Positions 23,810-32,093 of a DNA stretch of 42,805 nt are shown piece by piece. The DNA is from Clostridia bacterium (GTDB lineage: Bacteria > Bacillota > Clostridia > Christensenellales > Aristaeellaceae), in contig JAFRBK010000042.1 in NCBI GenBank assembly GCA_017404985.1, positions 1-42,805 of the forward strand, written 5' to 3'. Under the pieces are notes generated by a model, which made no database searches, had not been told where the DNA came from, and was given only the letters and a program-made list of their open reading frames with translations. The position numbers and the translations under genes were made by a program. Every line of letters begins with the position of its first letter. Position 1 is the stretch's first letter.

Positions 23810-25159
23810 TCATGGATTTGTTCCGGTTCGGACGACGAAATCCGCAATATCCCGGATCACCCGGGCGTCCATTCTGTCAGCCCGGGTATAAACCGCGGCG
23901 CCTTCTGTTTTCTGGCCGTTGGTGAAGGCGTGGGTCAGCCCCGGAAAGGAAATCATCTGCCAGTTTTCCTTTTCGCCGAGGGCTTCTTTCCAGAGCCCGA
24001 AGTCGACCATGGTTACCTGATAGTCTTCTTCTCCCTGAAGCAGCAGCACAGGCTGGGTGATATTCTCCGCTGCTTTCAGAATGTCGTAGCCGGCCAGCCA
24101 CTTCCAGTAAGCGGAATAAACGCCGGCGACCGTATCATCTTCGGACAGGGAATCCAGGTCCCGCAATTTGTCCAGCTCGGCAAAAACCGCGTCCTTCTCG
24201 GCCTGCTGCTCGGCTGTGATCTCCGGCATCAGGGAATACAGGAAGTCATACTGTTCCCGCATCAGCACATCCAGCGGCCTGGGGGAGGCTGCCATCATGA
24301 TGAATCCCCGGGCCTTTACCGGTGCGCTTTCCAGTTCCCGCGCCACGGCCGGGATCGCATTTCCTCCGAGGCTGTGGCCCAGCACATAGATGCGGTCCGG
24401 ATCAATCCTGTCCTGCCGGGCAAGCAGCTGCACGGCATTCACGGCATCCTCAAGGTATTCATCCACCAGGGTAATCTGCTTATTTGTTGCCAGCTCCATG
24501 CCATATACATAGGAACGTTTGTCAAAGCGGTAGACCGCAATTCCCCGTTCCGCCAGGCCTTCGGCAAGATCCCGGAAAGGCTTCAGGTTTCCGACTGATT
24601 CATCCTTGTCGCTGGCACCGGACCCCTGCAGGAGAACCACCGCCGGGAACGGCCCTTCTCCCCTGGGGACGGCCAGGATTCCCGGCAGCTCCCCGAGCGA
24701 CGGCACAGGCAGAGCCAGCTCGATGCTGTCAAACAGAACCGATTCGGTTTTTTCCGCCTGGCCGCCGCTGTAGGCGCCGGTCTGCAGGCCCGCAATCGCG
24801 CCATCCTGAATAATGAGGATCAGGTCCACCTGCATCACGGAAAATGCACAGGGGATATGGAAGGCCTTCAGGCCTGCCATTTCCCCTTCATAAGCAGGCA
24901 AAACGGTTTCCGGCGTGCCGAGCATGGACAGCTGCTTTGCCAGGCCGGCGATTCCGCCCATCTGCCGGAGCGCCGCCTCCATCTGGGCGGAAAACGCCCA
25001 CACGCCTTCCAGTTTTTCCGGGTGCTCGCCCAGAAACACCGTGATGAATTCATCCGCGTCCGCGGCGGTTTCCATTTTTCGGGCGTTCTGCTCCGCCGAA
25101 GCGGCTCCGCAGACGGCCAGCATCATGACGGCCAGCAGGACTGAAATCAGTTTTTTCAT
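23810..25159 (-). CDS. Exported alpha/beta hydrolase with N-terminal DUF3887-like domain
   Basis: The protein has 449 aa. It starts with a signal peptide (KKLISVLLAVMMLAVCGAASA), then a DUF3887-like segment (about 30-140) and a serine hydrolase domain. GHSLGG carries the nucleophile, QGEEDYQV the acid and LTHAF the histidine. It resembles the BAAT/dienelactone-hydrolase-like esterases found outside the cytoplasmic membrane. The ATG (25159) overlaps the stop of the MerR gene as ATGA, with GGAGG 9-14 nt upstream, so its synthesis is coupled to that regulator. A terminator follows. Confidence 0.85.
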   Translation of the reverse strand: MKKLISVLLAVMMLAVCGAASAEQNARKMETAADADEFITVFLGEHPEKLEGVWAFSAQMEAALRQMGGIAGLAKQLSMLGTPETVLPAYEGEMAGLKAFHIPCAFSVMQVDLILIIQDGAIAGLQTGAYSGGQAEKTESVLFDSIELALPVPSLGELPGILAVPRGEGPFPAVVLLQGSGASDKDESVGNLKPFRDLAEGLAERGIAVYRFDKRSYVYGMELATNKQITLVDEYLEDAVNAVQLLARQDRIDPDRIYVLGHSLGGNAIPAVARELESAPVKARGFIMMAASPRPLDVLMREQYDFLYSLMPEITAEQQAEKDAVFAELDKLRDLDSLSEDDTVAGVYSAYWKWLAGYDILKAAENITQPVLLLQGEEDYQVTMVDFGLWKEALGEKENWQMISFPGLTHAFTNGQKTEGAAVYTRADRMDARVIRDIADFVVRTGTNP

Positions 25160-25881
25160 TTGATGTTTCCTCCATAAGTTTCTACGCAGAACCCACGGTT
25201 GCTGCATTTTGTACAGGTCAGTTTCCGGGCCTTTGGGGTATGCTTCGCAAAGAACATTTCCTTCATGGCCGGACGGAATGTTTCATGGCACTTGGGACAG
25301 ATGTAGGCCACATTCCGATGGTAATACCGGACGGCCCAGATTCCGTAGGGAATCACCAGAATGACCCAGACCAAGAAAGGCCACCAGATGCCTTTGAAAA
25401 TCCACAGCAGGATGGCCGCCCATTGCAGGATGCCCAGCGGAATGGCGGGCAGAATCATATTCCTGTGCACGGCGCTCAGTTTCTTTTTTCCTTCCATTAC
25501 GTTCGCTACGTCCCCGATGGTTTCCAGGGAGAACAACGGATCATGCTTCACGGTTTTTTTCAGTTCCGCCAGCCGGCCCAGTTTTTCCTCCCGTTCGCCG
25601 ATCTCCCCCTGCAGCAGCTTTTCCTGCTGCTCCAGCAGAACAGAGATGACGCTGCCGGGATCTTCTTCCTTCAGCAGCTGGCCGATGGTGTCCAGCGACA
25701 GGCCCGTATCCCTGAGAAAGCAGATGATCTTCATCTTCTTCAGGTCTTCCTCAGAATACAACCTTCTGCCGCCCTCGGTCAGCGAGCTGGGGACCAGGAT
25801 GCCTTTCTGATCATAAAACTGAACTGTGCGCACGGTGATGCCGCACGCTTTGGCCAGCTCTCCCGTGGTGTACTGTGACAT
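25156..25881 (-). CDS. MerR-family regulator with membrane helices and zinc-ribbon tail
   Basis: The protein has 241 aa. Residues about 4-70 are a MerR winged helix (YTTGELAKACGITVRTVQFYDQ) and about 75-115 a coiled-coil dimer helix. Two hydrophobic helices follow (LGILQWAAILLWIFKGIWW, then LVWVILVIPYGIWAV), then a Cys4 ribbon (CPKC...CTKC). This is a membrane-attached regulator, unusual for MerR. AAAGGAGG precedes the ATG. It is the first gene of a two-gene operon with the exported hydrolase, suggesting that it senses a cell-envelope signal. Confidence 0.85.
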   Translation of the reverse strand: MSQYTTGELAKACGITVRTVQFYDQKGILVPSSLTEGGRRLYSEEDLKKMKIICFLRDTGLSLDTIGQLLKEEDPGSVISVLLEQQEKLLQGEIGEREEKLGRLAELKKTVKHDPLFSLETIGDVANVMEGKKKLSAVHRNMILPAIPLGILQWAAILLWIFKGIWWPFLVWVILVIPYGIWAVRYYHRNVAYICPKCHETFRPAMKEMFFAKHTPKARKLTCTKCSNRGFCVETYGGNIK

Positions 25882-26083
25882 AGCCCCGCCTCCTTTCAGC
25901 GCCATCTTACTATATTACGTTACGTCACAAGCAATACATTACGCAAGGGGATTTTTTGTTTTTTCAGAAAAAAGCGCATTTCGGTCTGTTTCCGGACAAG
26001 GCTGAGGGCAGGAGCATCCGGAAGAAAACCGGGAACTATTTCCGGGGGACACTGCCGAAACGGGAAACTGTCTGAAACTTTAG

Positions 26084-26096
26084 CGGTTTAGTAAAA
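26084..26096. promoter_or_regulatory. Distal CGGTTTAGTAAAA element (candidate LacI operator)
   Basis: The 13-mer CGGTTTAGTAAAA occurs here and again, identically, at 26269-26281. LacI-family operators are commonly of the TTTACTAAA type. The 412-bp gap 25882-26293 holds this pair, the LacI gene promoter and the MerR promoter region, and no gene. Confidence 0.6.
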
Positions 26097-26223
26097 TCTG
26101 CCAACCGGACAGCGCACGGACGGGCAGGGAGGGATCTCAACGCTGCATAATGCGCATTTTGTGTTGAAAAATATATATTTTCAGCCCGATAAGAACATTT
26201 TTTGCGAAAATCAAAAAAGGGTG

Positions 26224-26253
26224 TTGACAAATCCTCCTGTTTCTGCTTATACT
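26224..26253 (+). promoter_or_regulatory. Promoter of the LacI-headed operon
   Basis: TTGACA (26224-26229), 18-nt spacer, TATACT (26248-26253). Confidence 0.7.
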
Positions 26254-26268
26254 CAGATCGTCCGAAAA

Positions 26269-26281
26269 CGGTTTAGTAAAA
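26269..26281. promoter_or_regulatory. Proximal CGGTTTAGTAAAA element (candidate LacI operator)
   Basis: Second exact copy of the 13-mer, 185 bp from the first and directly after the -10 box, ending at the ribosome binding site of the LacI gene. A repressor bound here would block transcription start, and the spacing would allow DNA looping with the distal copy (inference). Confidence 0.65.
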
Positions 26282-26293
26282 AGGAGAAATAAC

Positions 26294-27316
26294 GTGAGCG
26301 TAACGATCAGGGACGTGGCCAAATTCTGCGGAGTTTCCGTTTCCACCGTTTCGCGGGTGCTGAACGGTTATACGGACATCAGCGAGGAAACGGCAAATAA
26401 GGTTTTCGCAGCCATTAAAAAGCTGGATTATGTGCCAAACAACACGGCCCGCATGCTCACCAGGAAGGATACAAAAATCATCGGCCTGACCATCCCGGAT
26501 ATCAAGGATCCGTTTTTCTCCGAAAACGCTTCCGGAGCGGAAAAGCTGCTGCTGGAAAACGGATACCAGATTTTCTACGGGAACATGGAGCGCAGCGCGG
26601 ACAAGCTGCTGAACTACCTGCAGCAGGCCCGGCAGATGCGGTTTGACGGCCTCATCATTACGCCTGACGAGTGGACGGAGGAACTGCTGGACACGATCCG
26701 CAGGATTTCGATGCCGGTGGTGGCGCTGCGCAGGCGCCCGCCCCAGAGCAGCGGGGTGCCTTTTGTGGACAACGACCATTACAAGGGCGCCATGGAGATG
26801 ATGACCTATCTGACAGACCTGGGCCACACCCGGATCGCCCACATCGTGCTGCCCACGGGGATCGGCGCGATCCGCCGGGAAGCCTATCGCGATTTCTGCC
26901 AGATCCGCAGCATTGAAGCGCGGGATGTGAAGATCGACCTGCCGGCAAACAAACTGGACCAGGCCAGGGAGAACGGCTATCAGGCCATGAAGCGGATTCA
27001 CGAAACCTGGCCTGACACGACCGCCGTCTTTGCCGGAACGGACCAGCTGGCGATCGGGGCCATGGTCTATCTGCGGGAAAAGGGGCTCAGCGTGCCGGCG
27101 GATATCTCGATCGCCGGCGTGAATGACATGGACTATGCATCCCTGCCGTGGTTTGACCTGACGACCATGTCCCTGAACCGGACGGAGATGGGACGCGCAG
27201 CGGCGCAAATGCTGCTGGACATCATCGAGGAACGCCGGCCCCATCCGGAAAACCTGCTTCTGGGAACGTCCATAATTGTACGGGGAAGTACAATTAAATA
27301 TAAAAATGGAGGATAA
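26294..27316 (+). CDS. LacI-family transcriptional regulator
   Basis: The protein has 340 aa. The N-terminal HTH (TIRDVAKFCGVSVSTVSRVLNG) is classic LacI, followed by a periplasmic-binding-like effector domain (IIGLTIPDIKDPFFSE to the end). The start is a GTG with AAAGGAG 8 nt upstream. The binding protein gene begins 4 bp after its stop, so it is the first gene of the transport operon it presumably controls, and the twin 13-mers upstream suggest autoregulation. The effector is probably the imported sugar or its phosphate. Confidence 0.9.
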   Translation: MSVTIRDVAKFCGVSVSTVSRVLNGYTDISEETANKVFAAIKKLDYVPNNTARMLTRKDTKIIGLTIPDIKDPFFSENASGAEKLLLENGYQIFYGNMERSADKLLNYLQQARQMRFDGLIITPDEWTEELLDTIRRISMPVVALRRRPPQSSGVPFVDNDHYKGAMEMMTYLTDLGHTRIAHIVLPTGIGAIRREAYRDFCQIRSIEARDVKIDLPANKLDQARENGYQAMKRIHETWPDTTAVFAGTDQLAIGAMVYLREKGLSVPADISIAGVNDMDYASLPWFDLTTMSLNRTEMGRAAAQMLLDIIEERRPHPENLLLGTSIIVRGSTIKYKNGG

Positions 27317-27320
27317 GGAA

Positions 27321-28349
27321 ATGAAAAAGGTACTCTCGTTCACCCTCTGTCTCGCGCTGCTCTTCGCGCTGTGCCTGCCGGCACACGCTGACGTGGAGCA
27401 GAAGAACTCCTTCACCATGTACAGCTGCTACGTGGAAGCGGAAGTGGCCGGCCTGGTGGAACTGTTCACGCAGGAGACCGGAATCGATGTCAAGTATGTC
27501 CGCCTCAGCGCCGGCGAAATGCAGGCGCGCGTCGCGGCAGAAAAGGACAATCCTCAGGTCGCCATGATTTTCGGCATGGGCAATGACCTGTCCATGGCCA
27601 TGGCCGCGGAAGACCTGCTGGATCCGTATGTTCCGGCCAACATTGACCAGATGGACCAGCGGTTTGTTGATCCCGACGGCATGTTTGTTCCGCTGCAGAT
27701 CATCGTCACCTGCTTCGGCAGCAACGCGGACTGGCTCGCGGAGAAAGGCCTGGAGCCGCCGACCAGCTGGGACGACCTGCTCAAGCCTGAATACCAGGGC
27801 GAAATCTGCGTGGCTCATCCGGCAACATCCGGTGCCGCCTACACCGTGCTTTCCCAGACCGTACAGCGCCTGGGAACGGAAGAAGGCTTCAAATACCTGA
27901 AGGAACTGAACAAGAATGTCCAGGTCTACACCAAGGCAGGCGCCGCGCCGTTCACCTCCGCGGGCCTGGGCGAAGTCGGCGTGGCCATCGGCTATTCCGA
28001 CAACGCGCAGACGGTTGTGGACCAGGGCTATCCGCTGGTGGTTTCCTATCCGAAAGAAGGCGCCGGCTACGGTGTTACCGCGGCTGCCATGGTCAAGGGC
28101 GGCCCCGCGGATGAACAGGAAGCCGCGCATAAGTTCATTGACTGGCTGATCGGCGAATCCGCCATGACGCTGGCTTACAGCGAGTTCAACCAGTATCCGC
28201 TGAACACGACGGTCCATCCGGAACCCAAGATGATCCCGATTGAGGACATTGAGCTGATGAACTTTGACCCGGTGCTGTCCGCCCAGACCAAGAAGGACAA
28301 CATTGCCACGTTTGAAAACGAGGTCCGCTCTTCCGCGGATGTCAAGTAA
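27321..28349 (+). CDS. ABC transporter substrate-binding protein (Fbp/Afu type)
   Basis: The protein has 342 aa with signal peptide KKVLSFTLCLALLFALCLPAHA. The fold is that of the ferric/polyamine/sugar-phosphate binding proteins (EAEVAGLVELFTQETGIDVKYVRLSAGE, PPTSWDDLLKPEYQGEICVAHP). Members such as AfuA, once called iron binding, bind hexose phosphates; no Tyr pair for ferric iron is obvious. GGAGG precedes the ATG. Context (phosphatase in the same operon) favours a phosphorylated sugar or polyol as ligand over iron, which is inference. Confidence 0.85.
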   Translation: MKKVLSFTLCLALLFALCLPAHADVEQKNSFTMYSCYVEAEVAGLVELFTQETGIDVKYVRLSAGEMQARVAAEKDNPQVAMIFGMGNDLSMAMAAEDLLDPYVPANIDQMDQRFVDPDGMFVPLQIIVTCFGSNADWLAEKGLEPPTSWDDLLKPEYQGEICVAHPATSGAAYTVLSQTVQRLGTEEGFKYLKELNKNVQVYTKAGAAPFTSAGLGEVGVAIGYSDNAQTVVDQGYPLVVSYPKEGAGYGVTAAAMVKGGPADEQEAAHKFIDWLIGESAMTLAYSEFNQYPLNTTVHPEPKMIPIEDIELMNFDPVLSAQTKKDNIATFENEVRSSADVK

Positions 28350-28374
28350 TCCCTGTTCACCGGAAAGGACAGGC

Positions 28375-28409
28375 GGGCCCGCCGCGAACCCGAGACGCGC
28401 GGCGGGCCC
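28375..28409 (+). other. GC-rich intercistronic stem-loop
   Basis: GGGCCCGCCGCG (28375-28386), 11-nt loop, CGCGGCGGGCCC (28398-28409), no T tract. It lies between the binding protein and permease genes. Such hairpins commonly protect the upstream message and let the binding protein be made in excess. Confidence 0.65.
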
Positions 28410-28438
28410 CCTGCCGGCCCTGATCCAAGGAGGTACAT

Positions 28439-30145
28439 ATGGATTCTCCCGGAAAAGCCAGGAAGAAACAGCAGAAAAGTGAAAAAAGAAAAGAGTTTCT
28501 CATGCTCATCAGGCAGCCGGGCCTGCTTTTTGCCATCATTTTTGTCTTCGCGGTACTGATCCTCTTCTGCATCTATCCCATCGTCCGCCTGTTCATCTCC
28601 TGCCTGACGGACAAGAGCGGACAGCTGAACCTGGACAACATCAATTATGTCTTTACGAAAACAGACTTTTTCCAGGCGTTCTGGAACAGCATCAAGCTGG
28701 GGCTTTTCGTGGGCCTGATGGCGACGATCGTCGGCTATCTTTACGCCTTTGCCATCACGCGGACCAAGCTGCCCGGGAAGAAGTTTTTCAATATTATGGC
28801 GATCCTGCCGATTCTTTCGCCGCCCTTTGTCATCTCCCTGGCGGTGATGCTCCTGTTCGGACGGAGCGGGCTGATCACCAAAAACCTGCTGCATATCCGC
28901 GGCAACAACATCTACGGCTTCACCTGGCTTTCGATCGTTCAGATTCTGTCGCTTTTCCCGCTTGCCTACCTGAACCTCAAGGGCATGCTGGAGACGCTGG
29001 ACAGTTCGGTCGAGAATGCCAGCCGCACCCTGGGCGCCAGCCGGCTCAAGGTTTTCCTGACGGTGACGTTGCCGCTTTCCCTGCCGGGCTTCCTCAGCTC
29101 CTTCCTGATTATCTTTGCCAAGTCCCTCTGCGACTTCGGCAATCCGCAGGTGCTGGCCGGCGATTACAACGTGCTTTCCGTTTCGGCCTACCTGCAGATT
29201 GTGGGCCTGTTCGACCTGAAGACCGGATCGTTCATCGCCCTGTCGATCCTTCTGCCCTGCATGCTGGCTTACCTGATCCAGAACTACTGGGTTTCCAAGC
29301 GCTCCTTTATCACGGTGACGGGCAAAGCCACCGGCACGGTGGAGTTGATCAGAGAGAAAAAGATCGTCATCCCGCTGTTCGTCATCCTCCTGCTGCTGAC
29401 GCTCTTTACCATCCTGATGTACGGAACGGTCGTCTATGTCTCCTTTGTCAAGACCTGGGGCGTCAACTGGTCCATGACGTTGGACAGCTACCAGTTCATC
29501 CTCAAGCGCGGCGAGCGGGCGATCAAGGATACCCTGCTGCTGTCTTCCATCGCAACGCCGTGCACAGCCCTGCTGGGCATGCTGATTGCTTTCCTGCTGG
29601 TGCGCAAGAACTTCTTCGGCAAGCGCCTGATGTCCGCCGCCTCGATTCTTCCGTTTGCCGTTCCGGGCATCGCCCTGGGCATCGGCTACGTCGTGGCGTT
29701 CAACACCAAGCCGATTCAGCTGACCGGCACGGCGCTGATCATTATCGTCGCCATGGTCTTCCGAACGCTGTCCATCGGGGTGGAAACCGGGTCCAACAGC
29801 CTGCGGCAGGTGGACCCGAGTATCGAGGAGGCGGCGATCAACCTCGGCGCGGGAAACGCCAGAACATTCTTCACCATCTCCCTGCCGATCATGAAATCCG
29901 CGCTGTTCTCGGGGCTGCTCAATTCGTTCATCCGTTCCATGACGAGCGTCAGCGCGGTCATCTTCCTGGTCTCGGTCAACTGGAACCTGCTGACCGTCAA
30001 TATTCTGTCGGAAATTGAATCCAACCGGCTGGGCGCGGCCAGCGCCTACTGCGTCGCCCTGATGGTGATGGTGGTCCTTGCCGTCGGCGTCCTGGAATTT
30101 ATCGTGAACGGGCTCTTCGCCCGGAGGAGAAGATCATATGAATAA
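28439..30145 (+). CDS. ABC transporter permease, two fused membrane domains (FbpB type)
   Basis: The protein has 568 aa and about 12 hydrophobic helices in two homologous halves. The coupling loops are seen as ENASRTLGASRLKVFLTVTLPL in the first and EEAAINLGAGNARTFFTISLPI in the second (EAA motifs). Fusion of both permease domains is normal for the Fbp/Afu class. AAGGAGG lies 5 nt before the ATG, and the ATPase gene overlaps its end by 8 bp. Confidence 0.9.
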   Translation: MDSPGKARKKQQKSEKRKEFLMLIRQPGLLFAIIFVFAVLILFCIYPIVRLFISCLTDKSGQLNLDNINYVFTKTDFFQAFWNSIKLGLFVGLMATIVGYLYAFAITRTKLPGKKFFNIMAILPILSPPFVISLAVMLLFGRSGLITKNLLHIRGNNIYGFTWLSIVQILSLFPLAYLNLKGMLETLDSSVENASRTLGASRLKVFLTVTLPLSLPGFLSSFLIIFAKSLCDFGNPQVLAGDYNVLSVSAYLQIVGLFDLKTGSFIALSILLPCMLAYLIQNYWVSKRSFITVTGKATGTVELIREKKIVIPLFVILLLLTLFTILMYGTVVYVSFVKTWGVNWSMTLDSYQFILKRGERAIKDTLLLSSIATPCTALLGMLIAFLLVRKNFFGKRLMSAASILPFAVPGIALGIGYVVAFNTKPIQLTGTALIIIVAMVFRTLSIGVETGSNSLRQVDPSIEEAAINLGAGNARTFFTISLPIMKSALFSGLLNSFIRSMTSVSAVIFLVSVNWNLLTVNILSEIESNRLGAASAYCVALMVMVVLAVGVLEFIVNGLFARRRRSYE

Positions 30146-31241
30146 TGAAGCGGTCGGTGTAGAGATCAGGGACCTGGTGAAGACTTTTCCCGCGTTTGAT
30201 GACAAGAAGGGGGAAGTCTACGCGGCCAACCATGTGACGCTGTCGGTCCAGCCGGGCGAGCTGGTGACCCTGCTGGGGCCTTCCGGCTGCGGCAAGACGA
30301 CGCTGCTGCGCATGGTCGCCGGGTTCCTGATGCCCACCTCCGGGGAAATCTTTATCGGCAACCGTGAGGTCAGCAAAATCCCGCCGAACAAGCGCAATGT
30401 CGGCATGATGTTCCAGAGCTATGCTCTTTTTCCGCATATGACGGTGTATGACAACGTTGCTTACGGCCTGAAGCTCAAGCATATGGGCAAAACGGAGATC
30501 CGGGAGCGCGTGAAGGGCATCCTCCAGCTCATGCAGATCGAGAACTATGCCAGCCGTTTTCCGAACGAGATCTCCGGCGGCCAGCAGCAGCGTGTTGCCC
30601 TGGCCCGCGCCGTGATTACCGAGCCGAATGTGCTGCTCTTTGACGAGCCGCTCTCAAACCTGGACGCGAAGCTGCGGGAATACATGCGGGAGGAACTCCG
30701 CAAGATTCAGAAGCGGGTAGGCATTACCAGCCTTTATGTGACGCACGATCAGTCCGAGGCCATGGCGATCTCCGACAAGGTCATCATCATGCGCAGCGGA
30801 AAGATCGAGCAGGCCGGCACCGCGATGGAAATCTATGCGCGGCCGAAAAACCAGTTTGTCGCCGGATTCATCGGCAAGGCGAACTTTGTCCGGCCGGACA
30901 GCGTCCTTTCCCTTTCCGGGGGCAAGGCGGAGGTTGAGCTCCTGGGCAGGCGCATGACCATCGACGCTTCGGAGGAATGCAGGAACGGCGAACCCTGTGT
31001 CGTCATGATCCGCCCGGAGGATATCAAGATCAGCCCGGAAGGGAAGTTTAAGGCCCGGATTATTTCGAAGGCCTATTTCGGCCAGTATATCCGGCATTTC
31101 CTGGATATCGCCGGCCAGGAGATCGAACAGATGGACTTTACCCAGAGCAATGCCGCCCTGCAGGTCGGCGACGAGATTGCCGTGAACCTGGTGACTGATT
31201 CGCTCCGCCTGCTTCCCCTGGACGACACGGAAGAAACCTGA
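30138..31241 (+). CDS. ABC transporter ATP-binding protein (FbpC/PotA type)
   Basis: The protein has 367 aa. Walker A GPSGCGKT (47-54), signature SGGQQQRV, Walker B VLLFDEP and the switch histidine in VTHDQSEAM are intact. A C-terminal TOBE-like domain starts about residue 250 (CVVMIRPEDIKI). It drives the permease encoded just upstream. Because the second importer in the operon has no ATPase, this subunit could serve both, though LplB/YtcP permeases more often use a shared MsmX-type ATPase. Confidence 0.93.
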   Translation: MNNEAVGVEIRDLVKTFPAFDDKKGEVYAANHVTLSVQPGELVTLLGPSGCGKTTLLRMVAGFLMPTSGEIFIGNREVSKIPPNKRNVGMMFQSYALFPHMTVYDNVAYGLKLKHMGKTEIRERVKGILQLMQIENYASRFPNEISGGQQQRVALARAVITEPNVLLFDEPLSNLDAKLREYMREELRKIQKRVGITSLYVTHDQSEAMAISDKVIIMRSGKIEQAGTAMEIYARPKNQFVAGFIGKANFVRPDSVLSLSGGKAEVELLGRRMTIDASEECRNGEPCVVMIRPEDIKISPEGKFKARIISKAYFGQYIRHFLDIAGQEIEQMDFTQSNAALQVGDEIAVNLVTDSLRLLPLDDTEET

Positions 31242-31253
31242 GAGGAAAAAGAT

Positions 31254-32075
31254 ATGGATCAACTGTATGCGGATATCCTGAGCCTGGCGGAGAACGCGGC
31301 GCGCAAGGCCGGCATCTTCATCCGGGAAGCGCGGAAAACAGGCCTGCACGTGGATGCCAAGTCACGGATCGACTTTGTCTCGGACAAGGACCTGATGTCG
31401 GAGAACATGATCCGGGAAATGATCCGGGAGAAGTATCCGGACCATCTCTTCTTTGGCGAAGAATCGGTTTACGGCCTTTCTCCGGAGGAGGAGGCAGCAC
31501 GCATCGAGGCCTTCCGGGAGGAGGATTTTGTCTGGGTTGTGGATCCGATTGACGGAACGGTCAATTATATCCGGGATTATCCCCAGTACGCCATTTCCAT
31601 CGGCGTGGTCCATCACCGCCGGATCATCGCCGGCGTGATTTACGACCCCTTCCGGGACGAGCTCTTCTCCGCGCTGGAAGGGAAGGGCGCTTTCCTGAAC
31701 GGCGCACCGATCCGTGTTTCCGCGGCGAAGGAAGCGGGAGACGCGATTGTCAATACCAGCATGCCGATGAACAACATGACCACCCGTGCGGACATGGTTT
31801 CCCGGATTCCGCCGGTGTCCGAATCCTTCCAGTCCATGCGGATCTGGAACTGCGCGGCGATCAGCCTGGCGTCCGTTGCCTGCGGCCGGTCCGACGCGGA
31901 TTATGAAGCCGGCATCCACCTGTGGGATATGGCGGCCGGGATTGTCCTGGTCCGGGAGGCGGGCGGCGAGGTCACGCAGATGAACGGCCTTCCCTGCGCA
32001 CTGACCCAGACAAACGTCCTCGCCACCAACGGCAGTATTCATGCGGCGGCGGTCAGTGCGCTGAATACAAAATAA
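31254..32075 (+). CDS. Inositol monophosphatase family phosphatase
   Basis: The protein has 273 aa. Metal-binding motifs are complete: GEES (68-71), DPIDGT (97-102) and HLWDMAAG near residue 222. The family removes phosphate from inositol phosphates, histidinol phosphate, sugar phosphates or PAP in the cytoplasm. It follows the ABC ATPase after 12 bp, so it is made with the importer. The likely job is to dephosphorylate what that importer brings in. Confidence 0.9.
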   Translation: MDQLYADILSLAENAARKAGIFIREARKTGLHVDAKSRIDFVSDKDLMSENMIREMIREKYPDHLFFGEESVYGLSPEEEAARIEAFREEDFVWVVDPIDGTVNYIRDYPQYAISIGVVHHRRIIAGVIYDPFRDELFSALEGKGAFLNGAPIRVSAAKEAGDAIVNTSMPMNNMTTRADMVSRIPPVSESFQSMRIWNCAAISLASVACGRSDADYEAGIHLWDMAAGIVLVREAGGEVTQMNGLPCALTQTNVLATNGSIHAAAVSALNTK

Positions 32076-32093
32076 AGGATAAGGGTGGAAACG

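Noticed and set aside
27294-28217. 307-codon minus-strand frame opposite the binding protein gene
   Set aside because: A shadow frame; the plus strand has signal peptide, family motifs and a ribosome binding site.
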